From assembly GCF_003324485.1 (NCBI RefSeq), contig NZ_QODK01000004.1, positions 124,001-188,000 of the forward strand: a stretch of 64,000 bases of DNA. The letters are read 5' to 3'. Origin of the DNA: Cohaesibacter intestini (lineage in GTDB: Bacteria > Pseudomonadota > Alphaproteobacteria > Rhizobiales > Cohaesibacteraceae). A model generated the notes under the pieces. The model was given only the letters and a program-made list of their open reading frames with translations. It was not told the origin of the DNA and made no database searches. Position 1 is the first letter of the stretch, and each line of letters begins with the position of its first letter. A program made the translations under genes and the position numbers. Below, one piece after another: positions 17,054 to 27,418 of the stretch.

Positions 17054-17773
17054 TCACTTCTTCATGGCAGCCTTGGCGTCTTCGATGTCGCGCTTCTGTG
17101 GCTCGATGTCGCCATTCTTGACCATTTCAGCAACAAGCTTGCGATAGGCGTCGAGATAGTCGGGCGGCAGATCATGGGCGATGCCCTGATGGCAATCGAT
17201 GCAGGTCATGCCGTCATCAAGCGCCTTCTGGTGGTTATCGGCTGCCCGATTTTCCTGCATGGTGAAGTCCATGAAATCAAAGGCGTGACAGTTTCGGCAT
17301 TCTTGACTGTCATTCTTCTTCATGCGTGCCCATTCATGGGTGGCCAGATTGATGCGCTCCGCCTTGAACTTCTCCTCTGTCCAGATAGAGCGCGTGATGA
17401 AGTGGCCATAGAGCTCCTTGGAGGCCTGAATCTTGCGGATCATCTTTGCTCCCCATTCCTTGGGAACGTGGCAGTCCGGGCAGGTGGCACGGACGCCGGA
17501 GCGGTTATTCTGGTGGATGGTGCCCTGATATTCGGCATAAACATTGTCTTCCATCTCATGGCAAGAGATGCAGAAGCTCTCGGTGTTGGAGAGTTCCAGT
17601 GCCCAGTGAAAGCCCCCCCAGAACAGAATCCCGACAATGAAGCCGCCAATGGTCAAAAAGCCAAGTGAATAGGAGACCGAGGGTTTGGAGACGAACCGCC
17701 AGAGGCGTTTGAGGAAGCCCGCTTTCCCGGCCTGGTTATCTTGGGCATGGTTATCTTGATCAGCCATGTTCAA
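17054..17773 (-). CDS. napC: Periplasmic nitrate reductase: membrane tetrahaem cytochrome c NapC
   Basis: This quinol dehydrogenase of the NapC/NirT family passes electrons from the quinone pool to NapB-NapA. It has an N-terminal membrane anchor ([20 protein letters not shown], about 37-56) and then four haem-binding CxxCH motifs in order: [27 protein letters not shown] and [10 protein letters not shown]. The haem domain faces the periplasm. At 239 residues it is slightly longer than the E. coli protein, with a charged, Asn/Gln-rich N-terminus. It is the last nap gene proper, after napB. Confidence 0.96.
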   Translation of the reverse strand: MNMADQDNHAQDNQAGKAGFLKRLWRFVSKPSVSYSLGFLTIGGFIVGILFWGGFHWALELSNTESFCISCHEMEDNVYAEYQGTIHQNNRSGVRATCPDCHVPKEWGAKMIRKIQASKELYGHFITRSIWTEEKFKAERINLATHEWARMKKNDSQECRNCHAFDFMDFTMQENRAADNHQKALDDGMTCIDCHQGIAHDLPPDYLDAYRKLVAEMVKNGDIEPQKRDIEDAKAAMKK

Positions 17774-17793
17774 TGTTCCTTACAAGCGGTGCG

Positions 17794-18237
17794 TCAGTTG
17801 GATTTCCCGAAGGTATTTTCAACCAGTTCTGGGGCATTGGCCTGTGGCACATGGCATTGGTTGCAGAACCAGCGGGTGCCGGCGATGGTGTCCAGCTGGT
17901 TGCCTTCCCGGTCCAGATAATGGGTCATGGACAGGGTTGGGGCGCCACGGTCGCCGGCGTTGGTCCAGTCGTGGCAGGACAGGCACTCATTGGCCGCCAG
18001 ATCAATCTGATATTGGGCGATGGTATGCGGGATCAGCGGTGGCTGCTGGCGATAGTTGCGAACAAATCGGTTTTCATCTTGATGGAAGACCTGTTCCGCT
18101 GGCGGTTGCTCGTCCAGCGCTGCACCGCGCAAGCTTTCCACCTTGCCTGGTTTGTTCATCTGCTGTGCAATGGAAAAGCTGCCCAGTGCGAGCGAAATAG
18201 ACACTGTAAGAATGCCGATAAGGCTATGTTGTTTCAT
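17794..18237 (-). CDS. napB: Periplasmic nitrate reductase small subunit, dihaem cytochrome c NapB
   Basis: The 147-residue protein has a Sec signal peptide (IGILTVSISLALGSFSIAQQ) and two CxxCH haem sites, CLSCHDW (about 91-97) and CNQCHVP (about 131-137). It forms the NapAB complex and feeds electrons to the molybdenum subunit in the periplasm. It lies between napH and napC with short gaps, as in E. coli napFDAGHBC. Confidence 0.95.
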   Translation of the reverse strand: MKQHSLIGILTVSISLALGSFSIAQQMNKPGKVESLRGAALDEQPPAEQVFHQDENRFVRNYRQQPPLIPHTIAQYQIDLAANECLSCHDWTNAGDRGAPTLSMTHYLDREGNQLDTIAGTRWFCNQCHVPQANAPELVENTFGKSN

Positions 18238-18258
18238 TTCTCTTCCTCCTTCGCCTGG

Positions 18259-19179
18259 TTAGGCAGCTTCTGTCGCCTTATGCGCAAGTTTGGATTTTCC
18301 TGAGGTCCGCCCCGGGCTGGGGCGTTGGTCAAATCGATGGGTAAACTGGAAAACAGACACCGAACAGACGTCGATGCAGCGCCCGCAATTGGTGCAATCG
18401 CGGGATAGGATGATGGGTGTGTCTTCGCTTCTGCCACGCAGGGCGGGCGTGATGACATGCATTTCCGGGCAAACCGCGAAACAATCCATACAATCGTCGC
18501 AGGCGGCGCGGTCGGTGGCGGACACGCGTAGCAGGGCCTTGCTGCCAAGCAAGCCGTAAAAGGCCCCGACTGGACACAGATGACTGCACCAGCCCCGCCG
18601 GGCCAGCAGGACATCGAACAGGAAAATGCCAATCACGAAGGTCCATGCAAAGCCAAGCCCGAAGACCAGTCCACGATGGAGCATGGTGATGGGGTTGACG
18701 AGTTCGAAGGCCAGCGTTCCGGTCATGGCCGAGGCAATGAGGATCGCGGTCAGCATGAAATAGCGCGTGTTGGCCTTTGGCTGCCAGCCTTTGGGCAAGC
18801 CCAGCCGGTCATGCAGCCAATGGGATGCGTCGGTCACAATATTGATCGGGCATACCCAGCTGCAATAGACGCGCCCGCCAATCAGTGCATAGGTCACAGC
18901 CACGATCAGCGCCCCGACAAGGGCGGTTTGTTCCGGCCAATGGCCAGCCAGTGCGGACTGCAGAAGCATCAAGGGGTCAGCCAATGGCAGGATGTCGAGC
19001 GTCATCGATGCAGCAAGGTTGCCCTTGACCCACCAGATACCAAACCATGGACCGATCAGGAACAGGGCTAGGAAAAGCAACTGGGTGGTGCGACGCAGAA
19101 GCAGATATTTGTGGGCGGCAAGCCAGCCCTTCAATTCGATGGCTTCGGATCCGACCGGGCTTTGGGTTTTTGCGCTCAT
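18259..19179 (-). CDS. napH: Quinol dehydrogenase membrane component NapH
   Basis: The 306-residue protein has about four transmembrane helices and cytoplasm-facing iron-sulfur motifs. CSWVCPIN and [10 protein letters not shown] mark the NapH/NosR/CcoG family. Two [4Fe-4S] sets, [13 protein letters not shown] and [12 protein letters not shown], lie near residues 218-265. With NapG it forms a second route from quinol to NapAB. Its start overlaps the napG stop by 4 bases (ATGA), indicating translational coupling. Confidence 0.95.
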   Translation of the reverse strand: MSAKTQSPVGSEAIELKGWLAAHKYLLLRRTTQLLFLALFLIGPWFGIWWVKGNLAASMTLDILPLADPLMLLQSALAGHWPEQTALVGALIVAVTYALIGGRVYCSWVCPINIVTDASHWLHDRLGLPKGWQPKANTRYFMLTAILIASAMTGTLAFELVNPITMLHRGLVFGLGFAWTFVIGIFLFDVLLARRGWCSHLCPVGAFYGLLGSKALLRVSATDRAACDDCMDCFAVCPEMHVITPALRGRSEDTPIILSRDCTNCGRCIDVCSVSVFQFTHRFDQRPSPGRTSGKSKLAHKATEAA

Positions 19180-20006
19180 TGCCCCTTACTCCCCTGTGGC
19201 AAGGAGAAGGTCGGCTTGAATTCCTGTTCAAAGCCGCCGGGCGCCTTGAGATTGTCGGTTCCCGGACCGGGCAGTCGATCTGGCAGATCGATCAGTTCAT
19301 CGACGATTTTCTCGCGATTTTCCCAGCCAAGACGATAATGCTCGGCCGGTTCCACCCGTGCCAGTCTGGTCGGCAGCACCCGGATTGCGGATTCTCCGGG
19401 TAGGACGCAGGATTTCTCGCATTTGCCACAGCCGGTGCATTTGTCAGCATGAACCGTGGGCATGAAGATCGCATGATGGCCGGAGCGGGCATTGTGGGAT
19501 TGTTCGAGCGTGATGGCTTCATCAATCAGCGGGCAAACGCGATAGCAGACATCGCAACGCAATCCCAAGGCGTTGAGGCAATGCTCCTCATCAATCAGTA
19601 CGGCAACGCCCATATCCGCGTCATCAATCACGTCGAGAGCCGGATCCAGTGCTCCGGTCGGGCAGGCCACCACACAGGGAATGTCATCGCACATCTCGCA
19701 AGGAATGGTCCTTGCCGTGAAAAAGGGCGTGCCCGTTGCTGCTGCATCGCGGCCAAGCTCGGCCAGTGTCAGCGTGTCATACGGGCAGTCACGAACACAG
19801 AGACCACACCGGACGCAAGCGGCAAGGAACGCCTCTTCCGCCAGAGCGCCGGGCGGTCGGATGGCTGTGGCGGGCAAAGCTTGGGCTTCTTTTGCCAACC
19901 AGGCCAGTCCCATGCCCGCCAGCGCACAGCCTGCCGAGCCGCGGGCCACTTCGGTCAGGAAGCGACGGCGGTCCGGGTTGGCAGGTTTTTTCGCGTTGGT
20001 GGACAT
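19176..20006 (-). CDS. napG: Ferredoxin-type protein NapG
   Basis: The 276-residue periplasmic iron-sulfur protein partners NapH. A Tat signal begins [12 protein letters not shown] (about 12-23). Four Cys clusters follow: [35 protein letters not shown] and [12 protein letters not shown], each for a [4Fe-4S] centre. The presence of napGH distinguishes this operon from the napEFDABC form seen in many alphaproteobacteria. Confidence 0.95.
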   Translation of the reverse strand: MSTNAKKPANPDRRRFLTEVARGSAGCALAGMGLAWLAKEAQALPATAIRPPGALAEEAFLAACVRCGLCVRDCPYDTLTLAELGRDAAATGTPFFTARTIPCEMCDDIPCVVACPTGALDPALDVIDDADMGVAVLIDEEHCLNALGLRCDVCYRVCPLIDEAITLEQSHNARSGHHAIFMPTVHADKCTGCGKCEKSCVLPGESAIRVLPTRLARVEPAEHYRLGWENREKIVDELIDLPDRLPGPGTDNLKAPGGFEQEFKPTFSLPQGSKGQ

Positions 20007-20044
20007 GGTGTTTCTCTTAGGTCAAAAGATCTGGCGTCAACGGA

Positions 20045-22546
20045 TCAGGCGCGTTCGACTTTGCAGGCGCATTTCTTGAAGTCTGTTTCCTTGGAAATCG
20101 GGCAGGTTGCATCCAGCGTCAGCTTGTTGACCAGCTGGCCTTCATCGAACCAAGGGAAGAAGACAAGACCGCGCGGCATCTTGTTGCGACCACGGGTTTC
20201 CAGACGGCTGTTCACTTCGCCGCGGCGGGTTGTGATGGTGATCTCCTGTCCGCGCCGCAAGCCCCGCTCCTTGGCATCTTCGGGATGCATGAAGACAACC
20301 GCACTCGGGAAGGAGCGATGCAGCTCTGGCACGCGCCGGGTCATGGAACCTGAATGCCAGTGCTCGAGCACGCGGCCCGTTACCAGCCAGAGGTTATAAT
20401 CCTCATCCGGTTCCTCGGCGGCTGGCTCAAACGGAGCGAAAATGATGTTCGCCTTGCCATCGGGCTTGCCGTAGAATTTGACCCCTTCGCCTTCTTTCAC
20501 ATAAGGGTCATAGCCTTCGCGGAAACGGTAGAGCGTCTCTTTGCCATCAACCACCGGCCAGCGCAGACCGCGGGCCTTGTGATAGGTGTCAAATGGTGCC
20601 AGATCGTGGGCCTTGCCGCGACCAAAGGCGGCATATTCCTCGAACAGGCCTTTCTGGACATAGAAACCGAAATACTCGCTTTCGTCATTGTCGAACCCTT
20701 CCGCGGTTTCAGTCAGCGGATATTTGTCGACCTGTCCGTTGGTAAACAAAATCTCATACAGGGTCTTGCCCTTGTAATCGGGGTTGGCATCGAGAATCTC
20801 GGCAGGCCAGACTTCTTCAGCGGTGAAGCGCTTGGAAAACTCAATCACCTGCCAGACGTCGGAGCGCGCCTCGCCGGGAGCCTTGACCTGCTGGCGCCAG
20901 AATTGGGTGCGGCGCTCGGCATTGCCATAGGCCCCTTCCTTCTCGACCCACATGGCGGTTGGCAGAATCAGGTCGGCGGCCAAGGCGGTAACTGTCGGAT
21001 AAGGGTCCGAGACGACAATGAAATTGTCCGGATTGCGATAGCCGGGATAGCCTTCCTCATTCATGTTGGGCGCGGCCTGTATATTGTTGGTGCATTGCAC
21101 CCAATAGGCGTTGATCTTGCCGTCTTTCAGCAGGCGATGCTGAAGCACGGCATGAGCGCCGACCTTGCCATTCAGCAGGCCTTTTGGCAGCTTCCATTTT
21201 TCTTCTGAATAGGTGCGGTGCTTTTCATTGGCCACCACAAGATCAGCAGGCAAACGGTGGGCAAAGGTGCCGACTTCACGCGCCGTGCCACAGGCAGAAG
21301 GCTGGCCGGTCAGGGAGAAAGGCGAGTTGCCGGGCTCGGCGATTTTTCCGACCAGAAGATGGACGTTATACATCAGGGAATTGACCCAAGAGCCACGGGT
21401 ATGCTGGTTGAAGCCCATCGTCCAGAGCGACATCACCTTGCGGTTCGGATCAGCATATTGCTGGGCCAGCCGTTCCAGCTTGGCAGCCGGCACACCGGAC
21501 AGTTCTGCCGCTTTCTCCAAGGTATATTTGGAGACATATTCCTTGTATTCCTCGAACGAGATCTTCTCGAGTTTGCCGTGCTTGCCTTCGTGAGCCGGGT
21601 TGGTAGCGGCCTGTTCCAAGGCATGCTCGGGGCGCAGGCCATAGCCGATGTCAGTGTTGGTCTTGGTGAAGTTGACGTTGGCGTTGACGAAGTCCCAGTT
21701 CACCGCATTATTCTGGATGATATAGTTGGCGATGTAATTGAGGATCGCCAGATCCGTCTGCGGCACAAAGATCATGCCATTGTCGGCCAACTCGAAAGAG
21801 CGATGTTCGAAGGTGGACAGCACATGCACCTCGGCACCCGGCTTGGTCAGGCGGGTGTCGGTGAGGCGTGACCAGAGAATGGGATGCATCTCGGCCATGT
21901 TGGATCCCCAGAGCACGAAGGTGTCTGCATGCTCAAGGTCGTCATAGCAGCCCATTGGCTCATCGATGCCGAAGGTGCGGATGAAGCCAGCGACGGCGGA
22001 CGCCATGCAGTGACGGGCGTTGGGGTCGATATTGTTGGAACGGAAGCCGCCTTTCATCAATTTCGATGCGGCATAGCCCTCCCAGACGGTCCACTGGCCA
22101 GAGCCGAACATGCCCACACCATCCGGGCCCTTGTCTTTCAGGGCTGCTTTCCATTTCTCGGCCATGATATCAAAGGCTTCATCCCACGAAACCGGGGTGA
22201 ATTCACCATTCTTGTCATAGACGCCGTTGCTCTTGCGCAGCATCGGGGTGGTCAGGCGGTCCTTGCCATACATGATCTTGGACAGGAAGTAGCCTTTGAT
22301 GCAGTTCAGGCCCCGGTTGACCGGTGCGTCCGGGTCCCCTTGCGTGGCGACCACGCGGCCCTCTTTGGTGCCGACCAAAACCGAGCAGCCGGTGCCACAG
22401 AAGCGGCAGACCGCTTTGTCCCAGCGGATGTCCGGACGGCCAATCTGGGCGCTTGCGGCCTGTGGCAAAGCGATGCCTGCGGCTGACGCAGTCGCGGTGG
22501 CAGCAGTTGCTTTCAGAAGATTACGACGGGTGGTGTCAAGTGTCAT
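20045..22546 (-). CDS. napA: Periplasmic nitrate reductase catalytic subunit NapA
   Basis: The 833-residue molybdoenzyme reduces nitrate to nitrite in the periplasm. The Tat signal is [17 protein letters not shown], with cleavage likely after about residue 33. The [4Fe-4S] site is [12 protein letters not shown] plus [11 protein letters not shown]. The Cys that ligates molybdenum lies in [12 protein letters not shown] (about residue 181), and the bis-MGD binding segments [14 protein letters not shown] and [19 protein letters not shown] are present. The length equals the E. coli family norm. napD, its Tat-signal chaperone, lies 12 bp upstream. Confidence 0.97.
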   Translation of the reverse strand: MTLDTTRRNLLKATAATATASAAGIALPQAASAQIGRPDIRWDKAVCRFCGTGCSVLVGTKEGRVVATQGDPDAPVNRGLNCIKGYFLSKIMYGKDRLTTPMLRKSNGVYDKNGEFTPVSWDEAFDIMAEKWKAALKDKGPDGVGMFGSGQWTVWEGYAASKLMKGGFRSNNIDPNARHCMASAVAGFIRTFGIDEPMGCYDDLEHADTFVLWGSNMAEMHPILWSRLTDTRLTKPGAEVHVLSTFEHRSFELADNGMIFVPQTDLAILNYIANYIIQNNAVNWDFVNANVNFTKTNTDIGYGLRPEHALEQAATNPAHEGKHGKLEKISFEEYKEYVSKYTLEKAAELSGVPAAKLERLAQQYADPNRKVMSLWTMGFNQHTRGSWVNSLMYNVHLLVGKIAEPGNSPFSLTGQPSACGTAREVGTFAHRLPADLVVANEKHRTYSEEKWKLPKGLLNGKVGAHAVLQHRLLKDGKINAYWVQCTNNIQAAPNMNEEGYPGYRNPDNFIVVSDPYPTVTALAADLILPTAMWVEKEGAYGNAERRTQFWRQQVKAPGEARSDVWQVIEFSKRFTAEEVWPAEILDANPDYKGKTLYEILFTNGQVDKYPLTETAEGFDNDESEYFGFYVQKGLFEEYAAFGRGKAHDLAPFDTYHKARGLRWPVVDGKETLYRFREGYDPYVKEGEGVKFYGKPDGKANIIFAPFEPAAEEPDEDYNLWLVTGRVLEHWHSGSMTRRVPELHRSFPSAVVFMHPEDAKERGLRRGQEITITTRRGEVNSRLETRGRNKMPRGLVFFPWFDEGQLVNKLTLDATCPISKETDFKKCACKVERA

Positions 22547-22558
22547 GTCTGTGCCTCC

Positions 22559-22822
22559 TCAGAGTGCAGAAGCCGCAGCCTCTTGCGGGCCGAGCGGTTC
22601 GAAATGGTGATAGGTGAGAGTGATGGTCAGCACGCCTGGAATTTGGTGCATGGCCATGATCGTGTCCGAGGCCTTCTGGTCCCCGATGTCTTCGACCGTG
22701 ACGACGAGGCGTCCGTCTTCATGGGCATGGACCTCACATCCAGCCATAGCCTCGATTGCGCCGATCACCCGATCGGCCTCAGCGGGCATGACATGGACGA
22801 GGCATCCGCAAATGTTAAACAT
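22559..22822 (-). CDS. napD: NapA-maturation chaperone NapD
   Basis: The 87-residue cytoplasmic protein is expected to bind the NapA Tat signal and delay export until cofactor insertion. It begins MFNICGCLVHVMPAEADRV (the family has ISSLVV.. then P..), with a ferredoxin-like fold and GRLVVTVED. It is 3 bp from napF and 12 bp from napA in one operon. The assignment uses both sequence and position. Confidence 0.92.
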   Translation of the reverse strand: MFNICGCLVHVMPAEADRVIGAIEAMAGCEVHAHEDGRLVVTVEDIGDQKASDTIMAMHQIPGVLTITLTYHHFEPLGPQEAAASAL

Positions 22823-22825
22823 GGA

Positions 22826-23311
22826 CTATCCTCGCTGGCTTGGTTGTTCGTAGAATTGAATGGACTGGGATGGGCACGGGGCAGCGCATTCGCCGCAGCC
22901 GGTGCACCTGTCGGGATCGATGGTCGGGACGGACCGTCCTCTGGTCATGAGATGAAAGTGGATGGCCTGATGATCGCAATGATCCTCACAGGTGCGGCAC
23001 ATGATGCCATTGAAGGAAAGGCAGCTGGCATTCACCTTGGCGCGGATTGCCCAACTGGTTGCGGGCAAGATCGCTTGCGGCTCGCACGCCTCGGCGCATT
23101 CCCCACAGAACAGGCAGGCACCATTGCTCAGGTCGACTTTGGGTAATCCCTCTGGATCACGGCCGATGATCCCGGTCGGACAGGCCGTGAGGCATGCATC
23201 GCATCGCGTGCAAAGCTCGGCAAATTGCTCCACCGCTCCGGGTGGTCGCAACGATATTGCGGCCTTGAGCTTTCCGCGAAAGAAAGCTCTTTTGCTGATT
23301 TGGTCCTGCAT
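22826..23311 (-). CDS. napF: Ferredoxin-type protein NapF
   Basis: The 161-residue cytoplasmic iron-sulfur protein is the first gene of the nap operon. It has [4Fe-4S] motifs CTRCDACLTACPTG, CLFCGECAEACEP and CTGCGECAAPCPSQ, plus an additional CRTCEDHCDHQA. The N-terminus ISKRAFFRGK is typical of NapF. I start at ATG 23311 (MQDQISKR), which has GGGAGGA at 23321-23327, rather than at the upstream start at 23353. NapF is thought to help mature NapA. Confidence 0.93.
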   Translation of the reverse strand: MQDQISKRAFFRGKLKAAISLRPPGAVEQFAELCTRCDACLTACPTGIIGRDPEGLPKVDLSNGACLFCGECAEACEPQAILPATSWAIRAKVNASCLSFNGIMCRTCEDHCDHQAIHFHLMTRGRSVPTIDPDRCTGCGECAAPCPSQSIQFYEQPSQRG

Positions 23312-23983
23312 ACGGGCCGGTCCTCCCGTTGCGAGCCATACCACCAGCCCCAACTGCGAAAATTGATTTTTGTTAATGTGAGCTAATCAAAAATCCTCTT
23401 GGCTCTGGTTATTTCCGAATTACATTGAAAAATCAGACCTCTATGATCTCTAGTAAAATAGTATAAGAGGTGCAACTTTTGCTGAAATTATGGGCAGATT
23501 GGGCGATCTGATTTTTTCAGTTATTTCGTACAAAAATAGGGCGTAACCTATTTCGGCGGGTTGCAAGTTGCGTTCACCTGCATTTTTCAAAAGGCGGTCA
23601 CGGCTGACAGACAACGGTCAAAAATTCTGATTGTTGCGATAAGCGCTAACAATTTATCCATTGATTTCGATTTTTTGATCGATGATTTCCAAATTTTCAA
23701 AGCGCGTTGCGGGATGCGTTTTTCCAGCTTCAAGCTTTCTTTGCCTGTTGCACTGAAGATCATGCTTCAGTCTGTGAAATCTGTCTGGCAAATCCTGCGC
23801 ATAGCCTTTTACTGGTGATCAAAAGTTAATCATCTGAAATTTAGAAATGATGAAAAAAGAGGCATATTTTTCATCATGTCCATTAAGGGATCTGGCTGGA
23901 GTATAAAGGGTGTTTTAAGTGGTTTTGCTGGGGCATGCTTGGGACCCTGCTGATGGGCTGGTGTCGTCCAACACCCGCGCCAG
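23312..23983. other. AT-rich intergenic region upstream of the nap operon
   Basis: This 670-bp region is markedly more AT-rich than its surroundings. It presumably holds the nap promoter, since napF starts at 23311. A weak FNR-like dyad TTGAT-TTTT-GTTAA lies at 23363-23376 (the left arm is consensus, the right arm only 3 of 5). ACTGAAG-ATCATG-CTTCAGT (23752-23771) is a perfect 7-bp hairpin. The plus frame 23561-23818 (85 codons) has no recognisable features, and I do not call it a gene. Confidence 0.55.
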
Positions 23984-25180
23984 TTATTGTCCTTGGCAGA
24001 AATGCTTCAACCATATTCTGGTGCGCTCATCGTCGCGTTCATCGTAAGCCTTGATGGCCTGCCAAATGTCTTGATCGGTGCTGTCGTCTTCCCCCCGTGC
24101 AATTTTGGTCATTTGCATGGTGTACCAGGCCGTTACGCCCCCGTCAGGGGTGGCGGTAAATCGCGGAAAGCTTGGTTCGGGCATTCTGTTGGCTTGCCAA
24201 TGTTTGGGAAGCGACGGGTCCAGAACCAATGCCCGCGCAAGGCCGACGAGGTCAGTCGCGCCGCTGGCAACGGCCTGTTCTGCCTGATGGTGCGTTTTAA
24301 AGCCGCCGGTCGCCATCAGTGGCTTTGTTGTCATCGTTCGAGCCCGTTTGGCAAAATCGAGAAAATAGGGTCCCTTGCCAGCGCCATCGGACGCCGCTTT
24401 GGCGCCCGGGAAATAGGTGCCGCCAGAAATGTCAATCAGATCAATCGAGGTCTTGTCCAGTGCGGCAATGACCTCAAGCGCCTCTTGCTCTGACAGGCCG
24501 CCCTCGAGTTGGTCGCTGGAATTGAGTTTGAGGCCGACGGGAAAGCGGCTGCCAACTGTGCTGCGAACTGCCTCGATGCTTTCCACAAGCAGGCGCATGC
24601 GGTTGGCGACGGAGCCGCCATATGCGTCGCGGCGGTTGTTAAAGAGAGGTGACAGGAACTGGCTGAGCAGAAAGCCATGAGCTGCATGGATCTGCACTCC
24701 TCCGAAGCCAGTTTGTTTGGCGAGTTCAGCCGTTCTGGCAAAGTCTTCAGGGATTTGGCAAATGTCAGCTTTTGACAATTCTGCGCATTGCAAACCCGGC
24801 AGATCAAGTGCACTTGGCCCTCTGGGGGTGCTGGTCGGGGCATAGGCGAGGGCGCCTGCATGGCCGAGTTGAAGCCAAAGCTGTGTGCCGTGTGCGCCGC
24901 CAGCCTTGGCCAAATCCCTGAAGGGCTCAAGATCCGCCTTGTCATTGAGCACCAGATTGCCCGGCTTTTCTACGAAACCGGGATGACCCTGTACCTCGCC
25001 AATGATGGAGAGGGCCGCACCGCCCTCCGCCCATTTTTGATACAGGCTGATCTGGTCCTTGGTTGGGTGGCCGGTGCCGTCGCCCAGAGAGTCCGACATT
25101 GCCGATTTGGCAATGCGATTCTTCAATGTGACGCCGCAGGGCAGCAGGAAGGGCTCGAACAGGGGCAGTTTCTGAGACAT
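23984..25180 (-). CDS. NADH:flavin oxidoreductase of the Old Yellow Enzyme family
   Basis: The 398-residue FMN-dependent TIM-barrel enzyme reduces activated C=C bonds or related substrates with NAD(P)H. The start is MSQKLPLFEPF at 25180; the upstream start at 25234 is less family-like. Signatures are LKNRIAKSAMSDSLGDG (about 19-35), the substrate-binding HAAHGFLLSQFLSP (His pair, about 165-178), and GGSVANRMRL. The protein lacks the C-terminal FeS/FAD extension of 2,4-dienoyl-CoA reductases. It stands alone in front of the iron-ADH gene in the same direction, 200 bp apart. The substrate is unknown. Confidence 0.93.
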   Translation of the reverse strand: MSQKLPLFEPFLLPCGVTLKNRIAKSAMSDSLGDGTGHPTKDQISLYQKWAEGGAALSIIGEVQGHPGFVEKPGNLVLNDKADLEPFRDLAKAGGAHGTQLWLQLGHAGALAYAPTSTPRGPSALDLPGLQCAELSKADICQIPEDFARTAELAKQTGFGGVQIHAAHGFLLSQFLSPLFNNRRDAYGGSVANRMRLLVESIEAVRSTVGSRFPVGLKLNSSDQLEGGLSEQEALEVIAALDKTSIDLIDISGGTYFPGAKAASDGAGKGPYFLDFAKRARTMTTKPLMATGGFKTHHQAEQAVASGATDLVGLARALVLDPSLPKHWQANRMPEPSFPRFTATPDGGVTAWYTMQMTKIARGEDDSTDQDIWQAIKAYDERDDERTRIWLKHFCQGQ

Positions 25181-25382
25181 CGGCGTTCCAGCAGTTGAGG
25201 TTTTTACACACGCTTTTGTCGCTGACGATGTCATGGCAAGTCAAGCCGAGGGAGTGACAGTGGAGGGGCTCGCAGCTTCTTGTTGGGCCGATGAAACGCA
25301 TCAACCCGACGGCTTCGACTGTCTTTGTCGCTTCCTTCGGGTTGATGAAGATTGGCTTTGAACAGGATTGAAGCTGTTCTGA

Positions 25383-26501
25383 CTACAGGGCAGCGCGATA
25401 CAGGCCTTCAATGTCTTCTTGCGACAAATCAGCCGGATTCCAGTCGAGCAGGCGCCGAATGGCATGGGCTTCCTTTGCCATCAAAGGCAGATCGGCCTCG
25501 TCCACGCCGTAGGCACTCAGGGCCATGTCCAGGCCGAGATCCTCGCAGAAGGCTTTGGCTTTTTTACAAATTTCCGCTGGCTCTGATGCCGAAAAGCCTA
25601 GGGCCTCGCAGATGAACGCGGTTTTTTGTGGCGCAACGGGCGCGTTGGCGGCCAAGGTATGCGGGAAAATCAGGGCATTGGCGATGCCGTGGGGAAGTTT
25701 GTGTCTGGTTCCCAACGGATAAGCGACCGCGTGGCCGGACGTGGTGTTGACGGGCCCAAGGCAGATGCCGCCATAAAAGGCAGCGAGTGCCATGCCTGTG
25801 CGGGCCTCTTTGTCATTGCCATCCTTAACCGCACGTTTGAGAAATTTGCCAACCAGCTGAATGCCTTGGAGGGCAAAACCGTCGATGATCGGGTGCGAGC
25901 GTTTGGACGTGAAAGCCTCAACGCAATGGGCCATGGCATCAACGCCAGTGGCTGCGGTCACAGGGGCTGGCACAGTGACGGTCATCAGCGGGTCCACCAA
26001 GGCAACATCAGCCAGCATATGCACGCTTTCCGTTGCGACTTTGCTCATGGTGGCAAGGTCGGTGACCAATGCGCGGGTGCCGACTTCGGATCCAGTGCCC
26101 GCTGTGGTCGGGATCTGGACGAGACCAACCTTGCGAGCGGGAGCGCGATGGGGGCCGGAAATGTCGGCAAATGCGACCTCGTCGGAAACCATGACAGCCA
26201 CCAGCTTGGCGATATCCATGGCAGAGCCGCCACCAAAGCCGATGACCAGATCGCAGCCCTTGGCTGCTGCAACGGCGGCGTCGAGATTCTCGATGCTAGG
26301 TTCAGGCACAACGTCGGTGAAACATGTGGGGTTGGTCAGGCCCAGCAGATCAATACGGTCTTTGTTGGCGGCATCAGCAATGATGAAAGGTGCCTTGAAG
26401 CCTTTGTCGGCGGTCCAGGATGCCAGTGATTTGACAGCACCGTCTCCGAAGCGAACAACTGGGGGAATTTGTAATTCGATCAGCGATGTCAGTTCCAGCA
26501 T
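25383..26501 (-). CDS. Iron-containing alcohol dehydrogenase (group III)
   Basis: The 372-residue NAD(P)-dependent enzyme has the dinucleotide motif GFGGGSAMDIAK (about 88-99), IPTTAGTGSEV (about 130-140) and the metal-ligand stretches GVDAMAHCVEAF and GHAVAYPLGTRHKLPHG. The Asp and His residues that hold Fe(II) are all present. A GAGGAGGAAG ribosome site precedes the ATG. The gene is divergent from the TctB-TctC-TctA operon with a shared 406-bp control region. It may therefore act on an aldehyde or hydroxyacid intermediate of that pathway, which is an inference. Confidence 0.93.
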   Translation of the reverse strand: MLELTSLIELQIPPVVRFGDGAVKSLASWTADKGFKAPFIIADAANKDRIDLLGLTNPTCFTDVVPEPSIENLDAAVAAAKGCDLVIGFGGGSAMDIAKLVAVMVSDEVAFADISGPHRAPARKVGLVQIPTTAGTGSEVGTRALVTDLATMSKVATESVHMLADVALVDPLMTVTVPAPVTAATGVDAMAHCVEAFTSKRSHPIIDGFALQGIQLVGKFLKRAVKDGNDKEARTGMALAAFYGGICLGPVNTTSGHAVAYPLGTRHKLPHGIANALIFPHTLAANAPVAPQKTAFICEALGFSASEPAEICKKAKAFCEDLGLDMALSAYGVDEADLPLMAKEAHAIRRLLDWNPADLSQEDIEGLYRAAL

Positions 26502-26907
26502 TTCTTCCTCCTCAAACTGAAATCCAGCAAATCAAGGGTCTTTGTTGCCAGTTTCAAGCGCAAATATGTTGGCATCAATAGACGGCTAGAATTACAATTT
26601 GTCAAATTATTTTACATGTTGGCGGGCAACTTATTTTTGGGCATGGTGGTGCTGGTGGTGTGGTTGGTTGGATGTGAGTTATTATAAAATGTATACATTT
26701 CAAATGGATAGGATAATTATGCCAATTGTTTGGTAATTAATTTCCACATTGAGTTCGCACGGGGAGCTGTGTGTCTTGTCAAAAAAGTGGACATTTTTGT
26801 TGACAAATTATCAAATAGTTCTCATTGTGCTGATGAAAGCATGGATTTTTCTGGAAGTGTAAGCTGTTTTCTGCTTGAGATTCTGGAGAAACTGTCGGGA
26901 GGAATGA
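26502..26907. other. Divergent control region, iron-ADH / Tct operon
   Basis: This AT-rich region has no gene. It contains the 14-bp palindrome described at 26687. A possible promoter for the Tct operon is TTGACA (26800-26805), 17 bp, CATTGT (26823-26828), of which only the -35 box is good. Confidence 0.55.
26687..26700. promoter_or_regulatory. Palindromic operator candidate, GntR type
   Basis: AAATGTATACATTT is a perfect 14-bp palindrome in the divergent region. Its core TGTATACA fits operators of FCD-type GntR regulators in general. The GntR encoded at 31945, at the far end of this locus, is the likeliest binder, by inference. Confidence 0.45.
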
Positions 26908-27378
26908 ATGGCGTCTGTATCTGAGCGCAAAAGCGATCTGGTTATCGCGTTGGGTCTGCTGGTGTTTTGCGCCGTTGCGGCTCTCTTTACGCCCGATATC
27001 AAGAATGGCATGTCGAGCTCCGCTGCCGGGCCGCGGATGATTCCGTGGATGATGATTGGTGGCGTTGCGGTGTTGTCCTGCATTCTCGTCTTGCGCTCGA
27101 CGCTTGCCTATAAGCGCGATCAGCAAGCAGACGAGGTGCGTGTTGAAGTCCCTGTCGGGCGATCCCTTCTGATCTTTGCAGCCTTCATACTGCTTCTTGT
27201 TGCCTATGCGGCCTCTTTCTTTCCCATCGGTTATATTCCGGCGACTCTTGTGACCTTCGTCGCCGGACTCTGGCTGATGGGTGAGCGGCGTTGGATCGTG
27301 CTGACGCTGTTTCCGATCATCATGACAAGCATTGTCTATCTTGGCTTTACCGAGTTGCTCTCGGTTTGGCTCCCTTAA
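26908..27378 (+). CDS. Tripartite tricarboxylate transporter small membrane protein (TctB family)
   Basis: The 156-residue protein has four hydrophobic helices (LVIALGLLVFCAVAALF; MIPWMMIGGVAVLSCILVL; LLIFAAFILLLVAYAASFF; MTSIVYLGFTELLSVWL). It carries the TctB-typical GPRMIPWMM after helix 1. GGGAGGA lies 4 nt before the ATG. It is the first gene of a TctB-TctC-TctA operon that imports a carboxylate with a cation gradient. The TTT family handles citrate and many other organic acids; the cargo here is probably a sugar acid. Confidence 0.9.
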   Translation: MASVSERKSDLVIALGLLVFCAVAALFTPDIKNGMSSSAAGPRMIPWMMIGGVAVLSCILVLRSTLAYKRDQQADEVRVEVPVGRSLLIFAAFILLLVAYAASFFPIGYIPATLVTFVAGLWLMGERRWIVLTLFPIIMTSIVYLGFTELLSVWLP

Positions 27379-27418
27379 ACCGGCCTGACCCTTTTTCTGA
27401 TCCATGGGAGGACATGAA

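Noticed and set aside
23561-23818. 85-codon plus-strand frame in the region before nap
   Set aside because: There is no ribosome site or motif, the frame is AT-rich and it covers a hairpin. It is not distinguishable from chance.
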